A DNA stretch of 64,000 nt, taken from the NCBI RefSeq assembly GCF_001553685.1, contig NZ_CP014264.1, positions 1,124,001 through 1,188,000 on the forward strand, given 5' to 3'. The first letter of the stretch is position 1. Every line of letters begins with the position of its first letter. The notes beneath the pieces were generated by a model that was given only the letters and a program-made list of their open reading frames with translations, did no database searches and was not told the origin of the DNA. Shown piece after piece: positions 35,448 to 43,633 of the stretch. Position numbers and translations under genes: made by a program. The stretch comes from Streptococcus sp. oral taxon 431. Its GTDB lineage: Bacteria > Bacillota > Bacilli > Lactobacillales > Streptococcaceae.

Positions 35448-36665
35448 ATGGAAAAATACAACAATTGGAAACGAAAATTTTATGCAATATGGGCAGGGCA
35501 AGCAGTATCATTAATCACTAGTGCCATCCTGCAAATGGCGATTATTTTTTACCTTACAGAAAAAACAGGATCTGCGATGGTCTTGTCTATGGCTTCATTA
35601 GTAGGTTTTTTACCCTATGCGATTTTGGGACCTGCCATTGGTGTGCTAGTGGATCGTCATGATAGGAAGAAGATAATGATTGGTGCCGATTTAATTATCG
35701 CAGCAGCTGGTGCAGTGCTTGCTATTGTTGCATTCTGTATGGAGCTACCTGTCTGGATGATTATGATAGTATTGTTTATCCGTAGCATTGGAACAGCTTT
35801 TCATACCCCAGCACTCAATGCGGTTACACCACTTTTAGTACCAGAAGAACAGCTAACGAAATGCGCAGGCTATAGTCAGTCTTTGCAGTCTATAAGCTAT
35901 ATTGTTAGTCCGGCAGTTGCAGCACTCTTATACTCCGTTTGGGATTTAAATGCTATTATTGCCATCGACGTATTGGGTGCTGTGATTGCATCTATTACGG
36001 TAGCAATTGTACGTATACCTAAGCTGGGTAATCAAGTGCAAAGTTTAGAACCAAATTTCATAAGGGAGATGAAAGAAGGAGTTGTGGTTCTGAGACAAAA
36101 CAAAGGATTGTTTGCCTTATTACTCTTAGGAACACTATATACTTTTGTTTATATGCCAATCAATGCACTATTTCCTTTAATAAGCATGGAACACTTTAAT
36201 GGAACGCCTGTGCATATTTCTATTACGGAAATTTCCTTTGCATTTGGGATGCTAGCAGGAGGCTTATTATTAGGAAGATTAGGGGGCTTCGAAAAGCATG
36301 TATTACTAATAACAAGTTCATTTTTTATAATGGGGACCAGTTTAGCCGTTTCGGGAATACTTCCTCCAAATGGATTTGTAATATTCGTAGTTTGCTGTGC
36401 AATAATGGGGCTTTCGGTGCCATTTTATAGCGGTGTGCAAACAGCTCTTTTTCAGGAGAAAATTAAGCCTGAATATTTAGGACGTGTATTTTCTTTGATC
36501 GGAAGTATCATGTCACTTGCTATGCCAATTGGGTTAATTCTTTCTGGATTCTTTGCTGATAAAATCGGTGTAAATCATTGGTTTTTACTATCAGGTATTT
36601 TAATTATTGGCATTGCTATAGTTTGCCAAATGATAACTGAGGTTAGAAAATTAGATTTAAAATAA
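35448..36665 (+). CDS. mef(E): Macrolide efflux MFS pump Mef(E)
   Basis: This 405-aa major-facilitator protein has 12 predicted helices and the MFS loop motif VDRHDRKK between helices 2 and 3. The N terminus MEKYNNWKRKFYAIWAGQAV and the region GGLLLGRLGGFEKHVLLI match Mef(E) and not the Mef(A) variant, as I remember both sequences. It exports 14- and 15-membered macrolides, working with Msr(D). Full length, with a GGAG ribosome site. Expression is controlled by the mefL attenuator. Confidence 0.95.
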   Translation: MEKYNNWKRKFYAIWAGQAVSLITSAILQMAIIFYLTEKTGSAMVLSMASLVGFLPYAILGPAIGVLVDRHDRKKIMIGADLIIAAAGAVLAIVAFCMELPVWMIMIVLFIRSIGTAFHTPALNAVTPLLVPEEQLTKCAGYSQSLQSISYIVSPAVAALLYSVWDLNAIIAIDVLGAVIASITVAIVRIPKLGNQVQSLEPNFIREMKEGVVVLRQNKGLFALLLLGTLYTFVYMPINALFPLISMEHFNGTPVHISITEISFAFGMLAGGLLLGRLGGFEKHVLLITSSFFIMGTSLAVSGILPPNGFVIFVVCCAIMGLSVPFYSGVQTALFQEKIKPEYLGRVFSLIGSIMSLAMPIGLILSGFFADKIGVNHWFLLSGILIIGIAIVCQMITEVRKLDLK

Positions 36666-36685
36666 ACAATATTGGAGGAATATTT

Positions 36686-36706
36686 ATGTATCTTATTTTC
36701 ATGTAA
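36686..36706 (+). CDS. msrDL: msr(D) leader peptide MYLIFM
   Basis: Six codons (Met-Tyr-Leu-Ile-Phe-Met) and TAA, with TTGGAGGA just upstream. It matches the known leader peptide that controls msr(D) by drug-dependent ribosome stalling. A hairpin follows at 36724. Confidence 0.92.
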   Translation: MYLIFM

Positions 36707-36723
36707 CTCTTCCTGCTAAAATC

Positions 36724-36739
36724 GCAGGGTTTTCCCTGC
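36724..36739 (+). terminator. msr(D) leader hairpin
   Basis: GCAGGG-TTTT-CCCTGC, with a further GCAT...ATGC pair beyond it. It lies between msrDL and msr(D) and is the probable attenuator structure. There is no strong T run right after this stem. Confidence 0.6.
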
Positions 36740-36784
36740 ATACAAGCAAATGAAAGCATGCGATTATAGACAGGAGGAAATGTT

Positions 36785-38248
36785 ATGGAATTAATATTAA
36801 AAGCAAAAGACATTCGTGTGGAATTCAAAGGACGCGATGTTTTAGATATAAATGAATTAGAAGTATATGATTATGACCGTATTGGTTTAGTAGGAGCAAA
36901 TGGTGCTGGAAAAAGCACTTTACTCAGGGTACTTTTAGGAGAATTAACTCCCCCAGGATGTAAAATGAATCGTCTGGGTGAACTTGCCTATATTCCCCAG
37001 TTGGACGAAGTAACTCTGCAGGAGGAAAAAGATTTTGCACTTGTAGGCAAGCTAGGTGTTGAGCAATTAAATATACAGACTATGAGCGGTGGTGAAGAAA
37101 CAAGGCTTAAAATAGCACAGGCCTTATCGGCACAGGTTCATGGTATTTTAGCGGATGAACCTACGAGCCATTTAGACCGTGAAGGAATTGATTTTCTAAT
37201 AGGACAGCTAAAATATTTTACAGGTGCACTGTTAGTTATTAGCCATGACCGCTATTTTCTTGATGAAATAGTAGATAAAATATGGGAACTGAAAGATGGC
37301 AAAATCACTGAGTATTGGGGAAACTATTCTGATTATCTTCGTCAGAAAGAGGAAGAACGTAAGAGCCAAGCTGCAGAATACGAACAATTTATTGCGGAAC
37401 GTGCCCGATTGGAAAGGGCTGCGGAGGAAAAGCGAAAACAGGCTCGTAAAATAGAACAGAAGGCAAAAGGTTCTTCAAAGAAAAAAAGTACTGAAGACGG
37501 AGGGCGTTTAGCTCATCAAAAATCAATAGGAAGTAAGGAAAAAAAGATGTATAATGCTGCTAAAACCCTAGAGCACAGGATTGCGGCCTTAGGAAAAGTA
37601 GAAGCTCCGGAAGGCATTCGCAGAATTCGTTTCAGGCAAAGTAAAGCATTGGAGCTCCATAATCCATACCCTATAGTCGGTGCAGAAATTAATAAAGTAT
37701 TTGGGGATAAGGCTCTGTTTGAAAATGCATCTTTTCAAATTCCGTTAGGAGCAAAAGTGGCGTTAACTGGTGGTAATGGAATCGGAAAAACAACTTTAAT
37801 CCAAATGATCTTAAACCATGAAGAAGGAATTTCTATTTCGCCTAAGGCAAAAATAGGTTACTTTGCACAGAATGGTTACAAGTACAACAGTAATCAGAAT
37901 GTTATGGAGTTTATGCAGAAGGATTGTGACTACAATATATCAGAAATTCGTTCAGTGCTAGCATCTATGGGGTTCAAACAGAACGATATTGGAAAAAGTT
38001 TATCTGTTTTAAGCGGTGGAGAAATTATAAAATTGTTGCTTGCTAAAATGCTCATGGGTAGATATAACATCCTAATAATGGATGAACCCAGTAACTTCCT
38101 TGACATACCAAGTTTAGAGGCTTTGGAAATACTAATGAAGGAGTACACCGGAACTATCGTGTTTATCACCCACGATAAACGATTACTCGAAAATGTAGCA
38201 GATGTAGTTTATGAAATTAGAGATAAGAAAATAAATCTGAAACATTAA
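36785..38248 (+). CDS. msr(D): ABC-F ribosomal protection protein Msr(D) (Mel)
   Basis: This 487-aa protein has two ABC domains and no membrane part. First: [28 protein letters not shown]. Second: [29 protein letters not shown] charged linker of roughly residues 195-250 separates them and would reach into the ribosome. Members of this group dislodge macrolides and ketolides from the exit tunnel. The length equals that of known Msr(D). It is preceded by GGAGGAAA and the msrDL leader and is co-transcribed with mef(E). Confidence 0.96.
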
Positions 38249-38365
38249 ATTTAAGGTAGTCGCTGGTCAGTATAGTCTGTTCTGGTTGGCGACTCCATTG
38301 TTAAAGAGTATAAAGACTTTAGATTTTATGAATATTAAAAATAGGAACAGTCAATTGAACTGCTC

Positions 38366-38665
38366 CTATTTTTCTGCTAAATATATTGTAGTTTTCTTAT
38401 ATGTATAATGATAGATTAGCGGATTCTCATCTACGGTACTTACTTCAAATATGAAGAAGTGATCGCGGTTATCTCTGGACTTTTCCTTATTGAGGACAAA
38501 GTAATTCTTACGTGAAGTCGCCATTGTTTTTAGGATATCATCAGTTAGGAAGGTCAATGGAATATTCATGTTAGAGTAGCGGTAGAAGTCACGTTCAAAA
38601 TCTTGGTAGCTCTCGCTATAATAGTCCATTTGTAGGTGATTACGCTGAAACTCAAGCTGATTCAT
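38366..38665 (-). CDS. DUF5960-like protein of the MEGA tail
   Basis: This 99-aa soluble protein starts at ATG 38665, which has an excellent GAGGAGGT 7 nt upstream; an ATG eight codons earlier has none. It overlaps the end of the YolD-like gene by 14 nt. Proteins like this accompany UmuC-type polymerases in streptococcal elements, but the role is unknown. It is the last gene of the minus-strand block, ending about 120 bp from msr(D). Confidence 0.75.
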   Translation of the reverse strand: MNQLEFQRNHLQMDYYSESYQDFERDFYRYSNMNIPLTFLTDDILKTMATSRKNYFVLNKEKSRDNRDHFFIFEVSTVDENPLIYHYTYKKTTIYLAEK

Positions 38666-39020
38666 AGAGCACCTCCTCGACAAGTTCAATACTAATAATG
38701 TCTTTTAATTTCAAATTGATGTGACCTGTTGTAGTTTTTATCAAAATGAAATCTTTGGTCAGACTTGGTATTGTTCCAGTGTAGGAAACACGCTTGTTTT
38801 TTTCAATCACTTGAATGCGTGTGCGTAGCTGCCCGGCGTATACTTGACTGAGGAGTAATAATTTCTTCTCTAGTGATAAGTCAGACATGTACGTTACTTT
38901 GTTTGTATCATCAGAGAGTGCTGATGCATGTTCAGATAGGAAAAAGCCCATCCATTTTTGCATCTTTGTATCCTGGTACTCTCTTGCTGATTGAAATGGT
39001 AAATATGAACGGTCAATCAT
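38652..39020 (-). CDS. YolD-like protein
   Basis: This 122-aa protein begins MIDRSYLPFQSAREYQDTKM, as the YolD-like proteins that travel with Y-family polymerases in Tn5252-like elements do. The C-terminal half is a small beta domain (VSYTGTIPSLTKDFILIK). The function is unknown; a helper in SOS-type repair is suggested by its constant neighbours. In this copy the polymerase it would serve is broken. It overlaps the DUF5960 gene. Confidence 0.72.
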   Translation of the reverse strand: MIDRSYLPFQSAREYQDTKMQKWMGFFLSEHASALSDDTNKVTYMSDLSLEKKLLLLSQVYAGQLRTRIQVIEKNKRVSYTGTIPSLTKDFILIKTTTGHINLKLKDIISIELVEEVLYESA

Positions 39021-39032
39021 ATCAAATCCTTT

Positions 39033-39368
39033 CTATGCAGAGGCAAGGGTATTTTTATCAAATTGAATCGTAAAACCTTGAATTCCCCCACCTGTGTAAC
39101 ATTCTTTAAAGCGATTGATTACCTCAGTATAGATTATCACAGATGAGCTTGTTGGCTTAATGCTAAATGTAAATTCCAATGGTAATCGGTTTTCAGATTT
39201 AGCATGTACTAGTCGTATCGATATTTCAGTTGTTTTGAGTTTTCTCTGACGAAGTTTTGAAGTTGCTGTTTCAACGATTCCATGTAAAAATCTTTCAAGC
39301 ATTTCAATATCATTACATCCTTTGCTACGGATTTCTGAAAATTGTACTGTATTTTTTTCTTGTTTCAT
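39033..39368 (-). CDS. Conserved MEGA-tail protein, unknown
   Basis: This 111-aa soluble, basic protein shares ATGA with the stop of the umuC relic (39365-39368), so it was translationally coupled to the polymerase. No motif known to me. A beta-rich middle (EISIRLVHAKSENRLPLE) is the clearest feature. It may no longer be well translated, since its upstream partner is decayed. Confidence 0.6.
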   Translation of the reverse strand: MKQEKNTVQFSEIRSKGCNDIEMLERFLHGIVETATSKLRQRKLKTTEISIRLVHAKSENRLPLEFTFSIKPTSSSVIIYTEVINRFKECYTGGGIQGFTIQFDKNTLASA

Positions 39369-39795
39369 TTTAATCCCTCCAATCCACCCGCGGAATGACC
39401 ACCGATAAGTTTACTGCGTTCAATATTTCTGGAACCTTCAGTTAGGACGGTTCCTTTTTGTATGGCTAAAAAACCAAACTGTTCTCTGACAACATCAATA
39501 GCTGTCTGAAGTCTATTATCTTTTTCAATTTGTTCTACATCATCAAAGAGTGATAGTAGAGTATAGCTTTCATCTACGAAGCCACTATAAGATACACCAA
39601 TTTGTCTCACTGCACCAGAGGTGTATTTTTTCGGAATAATACAAGTACATGACTCACCATTGTTTTGGGGAGATTTGCGGGTTCAATTTTATTCTGAGCA
39701 TTTATAGATTTTTTCATCTCAGTCCTAGAATAGCCAATATGAATAGAAACGACAGTAGTCAATACTAGGGCTACTGTTCCGTTCCACAGTATCAT
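39365..39795 (-). pseudogene. UmuC-like Y-family polymerase fragment, frameshifted
   Basis: Two minus-strand frames read as the last roughly 145 residues of a UmuC-type polymerase. The first has HIGYSRTEMKKSINAQNKIE. After a frameshift in an A run near 39628 (CGAAAAAATAC), the second has VRQIGVSYSGFVDES and ends GGHSAGGLEGLK. The N-terminal two thirds, including the catalytic palm, are gone. A dead copy of the SOS-polymerase gene often carried by MEGA. Confidence 0.82.
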
Positions 39796-39825
39796 TTAAA
39801 AATCATTTTCACACCCTTTCGTCTA

Positions 39826-40035
39826 TTAGTATAGAAGAAAGCTCTCAGCACATGAGGAGAAATCATGAGGGATATTCTCAGTTGAATAAGTAAGAGTATA
39901 ATCTACATCTCCAAAGTAGGAGTGGCCAGTTCCAGCAGAAAGACCTTCATAGGTTTTATAACTGAATAGATCGACTACTTTGTTGTCGAATTTTTCCTGT
40001 TCTTCAAGTAATCCTGAGGAATAGACGACAACTTT
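39826..40035 (-). pseudogene. C-terminal fragment of an unknown gene
   Basis: A minus-strand frame without a start codon reads SSGLLEEQEKFDNKVVD and then YEGLSAGTGHSYFGDVDY, ending at TAA 39826. Its composition looks like real protein. It runs up to the R4 repeat, so the gene was cut by the element boundary. Confidence 0.4.
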
Positions 40036-40133
40036 AAAATCAAATAAGCTAAAAACGCTCTAAAATCATTAAATTGATATAAAAATGTTTTTTATTGTCA
40101 AAATATACAATTAAAAAAATTTCCAGTTTTTTT
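40036..40133 (+). repeat. Right-end repeat R4
   Basis: AAAATCAAATAAGCTAAAAA to AAATTTCCAGTTTTTTT. It is homologous along its length to R1 (25766-25864). It closes the unit that starts at L4 and holds both resistance cassettes. Confidence 0.75.
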
Positions 40134-40149
40134 AAAATCACTATCTCAG

Positions 40150-40178
40150 ATGACAATTTAATCAAAATATGATATAAT
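40150..40178 (+). promoter_or_regulatory. Promoter of the recombinase operon leader
   Basis: ATGACA (40150-40155), 17 bp, TATAAT (40173-40178). Transcription would start near 40185, just before the structured leader. Confidence 0.75.
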
Positions 40179-40192
40179 ACAGAAAAAGTAAA

Positions 40193-40452
40193 AATAACAA
40201 AAGTAACTTACAAAAGTAAAAGAAAAAAAGTAAATAGATAGCCACGGCGGATATTCCTTTCATTGTTTAGAAGGAGTTGCTGTGGTTATCGTTGTTGCTG
40301 AGCTAATTAATTGCTCTTATTACTTAGATGAAGTTACTTTTGTTATTGAATTAATTCAAATAATAATAACGATCAATGAAAGTACTCATCGATATTCCCT
40401 TTATGCAGTTTAGAGCACAAAGGAAAATGGTACTGATTTGATCGTTTTTTTG
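40193..40452 (+). ncRNA. Structured leader RNA with tandem related hairpins and terminator
   Basis: AATAACAAAAGTAACTT (40193-40209) is perfectly complementary to AAGTTACTTTTGTTATT (40331-40347) and closes a domain. Inside, GATAGCCACGGC (40237-40248) pairs with GCTGTGGTTATC (40279-40290). A second long hairpin has AACGATCAA (40368-40376) pairing with TTGATCGTT (40438-40446) and AGTAC with GTACT, followed by T7: a terminator. Both apical regions share GATATTCC(C)TTT...TTTAGA...AAGGA. The terminator lies about 60 nt before the first recombinase gene, so the RNA could control the operon by attenuation. Confidence 0.68.
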
Positions 40453-40510
40453 TGTATTGACATCCTAAAACCCAGTCAGAACCTTCAGTCATATTAAACA
40501 AGGAGATAAC

Positions 40511-41779
40511 ATGAGATTTGTTGTATATAAACATTCACTAGTTTTAGGTGATAACAACATCGTGACAAAGCAATTTATCGTTCTGAAGCACGATGACGGC
40601 AACTTACAATTTACTGATTTTCATCGTTATGTTAAATCTACTTCAAGAATCAAGTCTATTTCAGATGATGGGAATAAACGCTTTTCTTACGTTGTTAAGT
40701 TTCTAAATTTTATATTTGGTACTTCTGGACTTAAAAGTATAGATCAACTTACACTTGAAATGGTTAGAGAATTTTTTACGCTTTATGGATTATCTCAGTT
40801 ACCAGGAGATAGAGAAAAAAGAAAGAAAAGCACCGTTGAAAAATGCGTAAATGCAGTTCTTGACTTCTTAACTCTTTATTTAAGTGAGCGAGAGGGAAAG
40901 GCTAAGTTAAAAGCAGAAGAATTGTATTCTACGACAACTTTTACGAATAGTAGAGGACGGGTTATAAAGCGTAAAGAACCAAATTTTGAAATATACGTAA
41001 ATGATAGCAACACTGAGAAAGCTATTTTTCGTGATATGCCAAATAGTGCTTTTGAGATGTTATTTTCTCACATAGCACACTATCATAAAGATCTACTCAT
41101 GGTTGTGGCCTTGGGAGCCTTTGTTGGCTTAAGACCATCAGAAGCATGCAATGTAAGACGTGAAGATAGTCCTCTAGGGCCAGGTATTTTGTTTCACCAA
41201 AGTGATGGGCAAGTATTTAAGATTGAGATCGATCTACGAAAAGAAATACCTCTCCGAAGCGATTTAAAGCCAACTGGACGGATTAAAAAGGAAAGACTTC
41301 AAGCAGTACCTTATATCTTTCTGGAGGTCTTTTTAGACACTTATAATGACTATATGACTTATCTGGAAGGTAAGAAGTATGAGAAGGATTATGGACCTTT
41401 AAATCTTAACAGACGAGGAAAAGCATTATCATACGATGTATACTATCAACGATTTCGTAAGATTATTCGCGACGAAATGATCCCAATCTTCTTAAAATCT
41501 GATGATGCAGAGGTTGTCTTTTTTGGGCAGCTTTTGCAGGAGCATAATATTTCCCCACATATTTTCAGACACTGGTACACGACACAGTTAGTATTATCTG
41601 GGGTTTCTGAAATAAGTGAGCTTATGTCAGCAAGAGGTGATAAATCGCCTGAGAGTGCTTGGGTTTATCTACAAAACAAAGGAGAAATCGCAAAACAATA
41701 TGGTCAAGTTAATAATGGTGTTTTTGACTATATGAATTGGCGAGCAAATGAACTTTTTGGTGATAAGTTAGAAAGGTAA
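40511..41779 (+). CDS. Tyrosine recombinase, IntA/TnpA-like
   Basis: This 422-aa recombinase has an N-terminal SAM-like core-binding domain (residues 40-125) and a catalytic domain. Visible catalytic residues: Arg208 (FVGLRPSEA), His350-x-x-Arg353 (HIFRHW) and the nucleophile Tyr386 (AWVYLQNKG). The place of the usual second His/Trp reads ARGDKSPESA, so it is Asp here. AAGGAGA lies 8 nt before the ATG. It is first of five tightly packed genes, in the order seen in Tn554-like and intA-cds2-intB-cds4 elements. It should cut and join the element ends. Confidence 0.88.
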   Translation: MRFVVYKHSLVLGDNNIVTKQFIVLKHDDGNLQFTDFHRYVKSTSRIKSISDDGNKRFSYVVKFLNFIFGTSGLKSIDQLTLEMVREFFTLYGLSQLPGDREKRKKSTVEKCVNAVLDFLTLYLSEREGKAKLKAEELYSTTTFTNSRGRVIKRKEPNFEIYVNDSNTEKAIFRDMPNSAFEMLFSHIAHYHKDLLMVVALGAFVGLRPSEACNVRREDSPLGPGILFHQSDGQVFKIEIDLRKEIPLRSDLKPTGRIKKERLQAVPYIFLEVFLDTYNDYMTYLEGKKYEKDYGPLNLNRRGKALSYDVYYQRFRKIIRDEMIPIFLKSDDAEVVFFGQLLQEHNISPHIFRHWYTTQLVLSGVSEISELMSARGDKSPESAWVYLQNKGEIAKQYGQVNNGVFDYMNWRANELFGDKLER

Positions 41780-41782
41780 TGT

Positions 41783-43633
41783 ATGACTTATTCAATTAAA
41801 TCTTTGATCGAAAATCTGTTAAGTGAACTCGGAAAAAACGATATACAGTATAAAGGCAAAATTAGTAAGTTTTTAGTTGATAACAATTGGTTTAATATTG
41901 AGATTGATTTGGATAACTATTCTATCTCAGATAAAGATGCTCAATTATTAATAGAAAAAATAACCAATTATCTTCTTGGACCAACTGGTTTAGCAGGAAT
42001 TCAGCCTATATTTAAACAAAAATTCCCATTAACTTACAAATATTTTCAGCAATACTCAGAAGATAGCAACTTATCTAAGGAAAACATGTTTTATGTTCAA
42101 GATTTTCTTGCTTTTTATCTTAAAAGAGATTTATTTCTCTGTAATGATAATGAGATTGAATTGTTGGTTGAAGAAGCAGTATATGCACTTGAAAAGCAAA
42201 AAGGCGAAGTTTTTATTGATTTTTTAAAGTGGTTAATGAATAAAATGAGATGTAACTATCACAAAAGATATGAATTTACACCTCGATACACATTAGAACA
42301 GGAGACTAACGCTTATGAGTTAGACGAATATTTAGAATTACTGTATTTTCTTTTTAATGACAATTACATTAGAAAAGAAGATATGCTTTATAAAGCAGCA
42401 ATCTCAAAAGACTACGCAGATACCTGGCTATTTCTAGCACTTCATTTTATATGTGCGCTACGTGGAACAGATTTAGAACAACTTGGACATCCACAACTTC
42501 CTAGAACACCGAAAGAAGTTCTAAAATCAGTTAGAAGTGGTAATTGGAGTAGCAGTGAGGCAAGAAGAACTCTTTTAAGTATTACAACTCGTTTAACTTA
42601 TTTAAATATTACTCCAAACAAAACAAAGCGAACTAAAAATATTAGTCAGATTAAATTTCAGGTCCCTGAGAGTTGTCAGGTATTGATTGGAACGTTGTTG
42701 GCTATCTGTGAAGCTCATTATCAGTTGAATAAAGATAATAATGATGAACCTTTAATTCGACAAATAAAAGAATATAAACGAATTAATCGATATATGGGGA
42801 AAGAAATTGGAGACTTATTTCTTGAAAGGAATTTTAGTTCTAGATCTGCAAATAAATCCTATCTTCAAACTGTTGCCATGTTAGCAGATGATGTTTTGCA
42901 AGAAAAATCTGAGTTAAATATTAAAGGCTATTTTTTAGCCGCATTAGCCCGTAGCCATAAAGGTTCATTCGATGAATTTGCACAAACTACAACAACGTAC
43001 CTAAAAGATGCCCAACTAAGCCAGCTTAAACCAGAAATGGTTGCGAGAGAACTATTTGAACGAGGTGTTTTATCTATGATTCCATCAATGATCCTGACGA
43101 TTGTAACTAGAGGAAAGTATAAAGAATTAAGTCCTAGTCAACAGACTCAGATGATTAAACAGTTAGATTTGACACCAAATGAGATTGAAAAAACATTGGC
43201 TTTAAGCATTCAGGCAGAAGTGAAATCGCAAAAGGCATTAAAGATTTTGGTAGAAGAAGAAGCAGAGCCTAATCAACTTCTTACTATTTGTCATCGTATA
43301 GGAAACGGTGAAGCCTTCTCAAAACAAGGTGAAAGCATGTGTCTTTTATCTGCGCTTGGAAAGATTTGTCCATATGACGATAGGCAACATTGCATCGGTT
43401 GTCATTATGAATTACAAACGAAATCTACTTTATTGTTATTAGTAGGAGAATTCAATCGTTTGAACAAACAATACTCTAGAGTTCGAACTGATTTAGAAAA
43501 AGGTAAAATTCGGAGTATTTTAGAAGAACAAATAAAACCTTGTTTAACTGAAATGTTGCAAGCTTTATGCGAGCAATATGGAGATGACGTGTTACATGAT
43601 TACGAAGAAATAATAAAGGAGTTAATAAATTGA
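41783..43633 (+). CDS. Recombinase-associated partner protein (CDS2-like)
   Basis: This 616-aa protein starts 3 nt after the IntA-like gene and its stop overlaps the next gene. It is mostly helical. A stretch LALHFICALRGTDLEQLG resembles the first catalytic Arg region of tyrosine recombinases, but no HxxR or Tyr block is clear, so it may be an inactive derivative. Near the C terminus CPYDDRQHCIGCHYE forms a Cys/His cluster that could bind zinc. Similar-sized partners sit between paired recombinases in related elements. Its job, perhaps synapsis or strand choice, is unknown. Confidence 0.75.
   Translation: MTYSIKSLIENLLSELGKNDIQYKGKISKFLVDNNWFNIEIDLDNYSISDKDAQLLIEKITNYLLGPTGLAGIQPIFKQKFPLTYKYFQQYSEDSNLSKENMFYVQDFLAFYLKRDLFLCNDNEIELLVEEAVYALEKQKGEVFIDFLKWLMNKMRCNYHKRYEFTPRYTLEQETNAYELDEYLELLYFLFNDNYIRKEDMLYKAAISKDYADTWLFLALHFICALRGTDLEQLGHPQLPRTPKEVLKSVRSGNWSSSEARRTLLSITTRLTYLNITPNKTKRTKNISQIKFQVPESCQVLIGTLLAICEAHYQLNKDNNDEPLIRQIKEYKRINRYMGKEIGDLFLERNFSSRSANKSYLQTVAMLADDVLQEKSELNIKGYFLAALARSHKGSFDEFAQTTTTYLKDAQLSQLKPEMVARELFERGVLSMIPSMILTIVTRGKYKELSPSQQTQMIKQLDLTPNEIEKTLALSIQAEVKSQKALKILVEEEAEPNQLLTICHRIGNGEAFSKQGESMCLLSALGKICPYDDRQHCIGCHYELQTKSTLLLLVGEFNRLNKQYSRVRTDLEKGKIRSILEEQIKPCLTEMLQALCEQYGDDVLHDYEEIIKELIN

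Larger units (their letters stand above)
34835..40035. mobile_element. MEGA-type macrolide efflux genetic assembly, 3' end decayed
   Basis: Gene order and leaders match MEGA of pneumococci and viridans streptococci: mefL leader, mef(E), msrDL leader, msr(D), then an opposite-strand block of a DUF5960 protein, a YolD-like protein and umuC-related sequence. The umuC part is truncated and frameshifted. The right limit abuts island repeat R4. The left limit is approximate. Confidence 0.8.
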
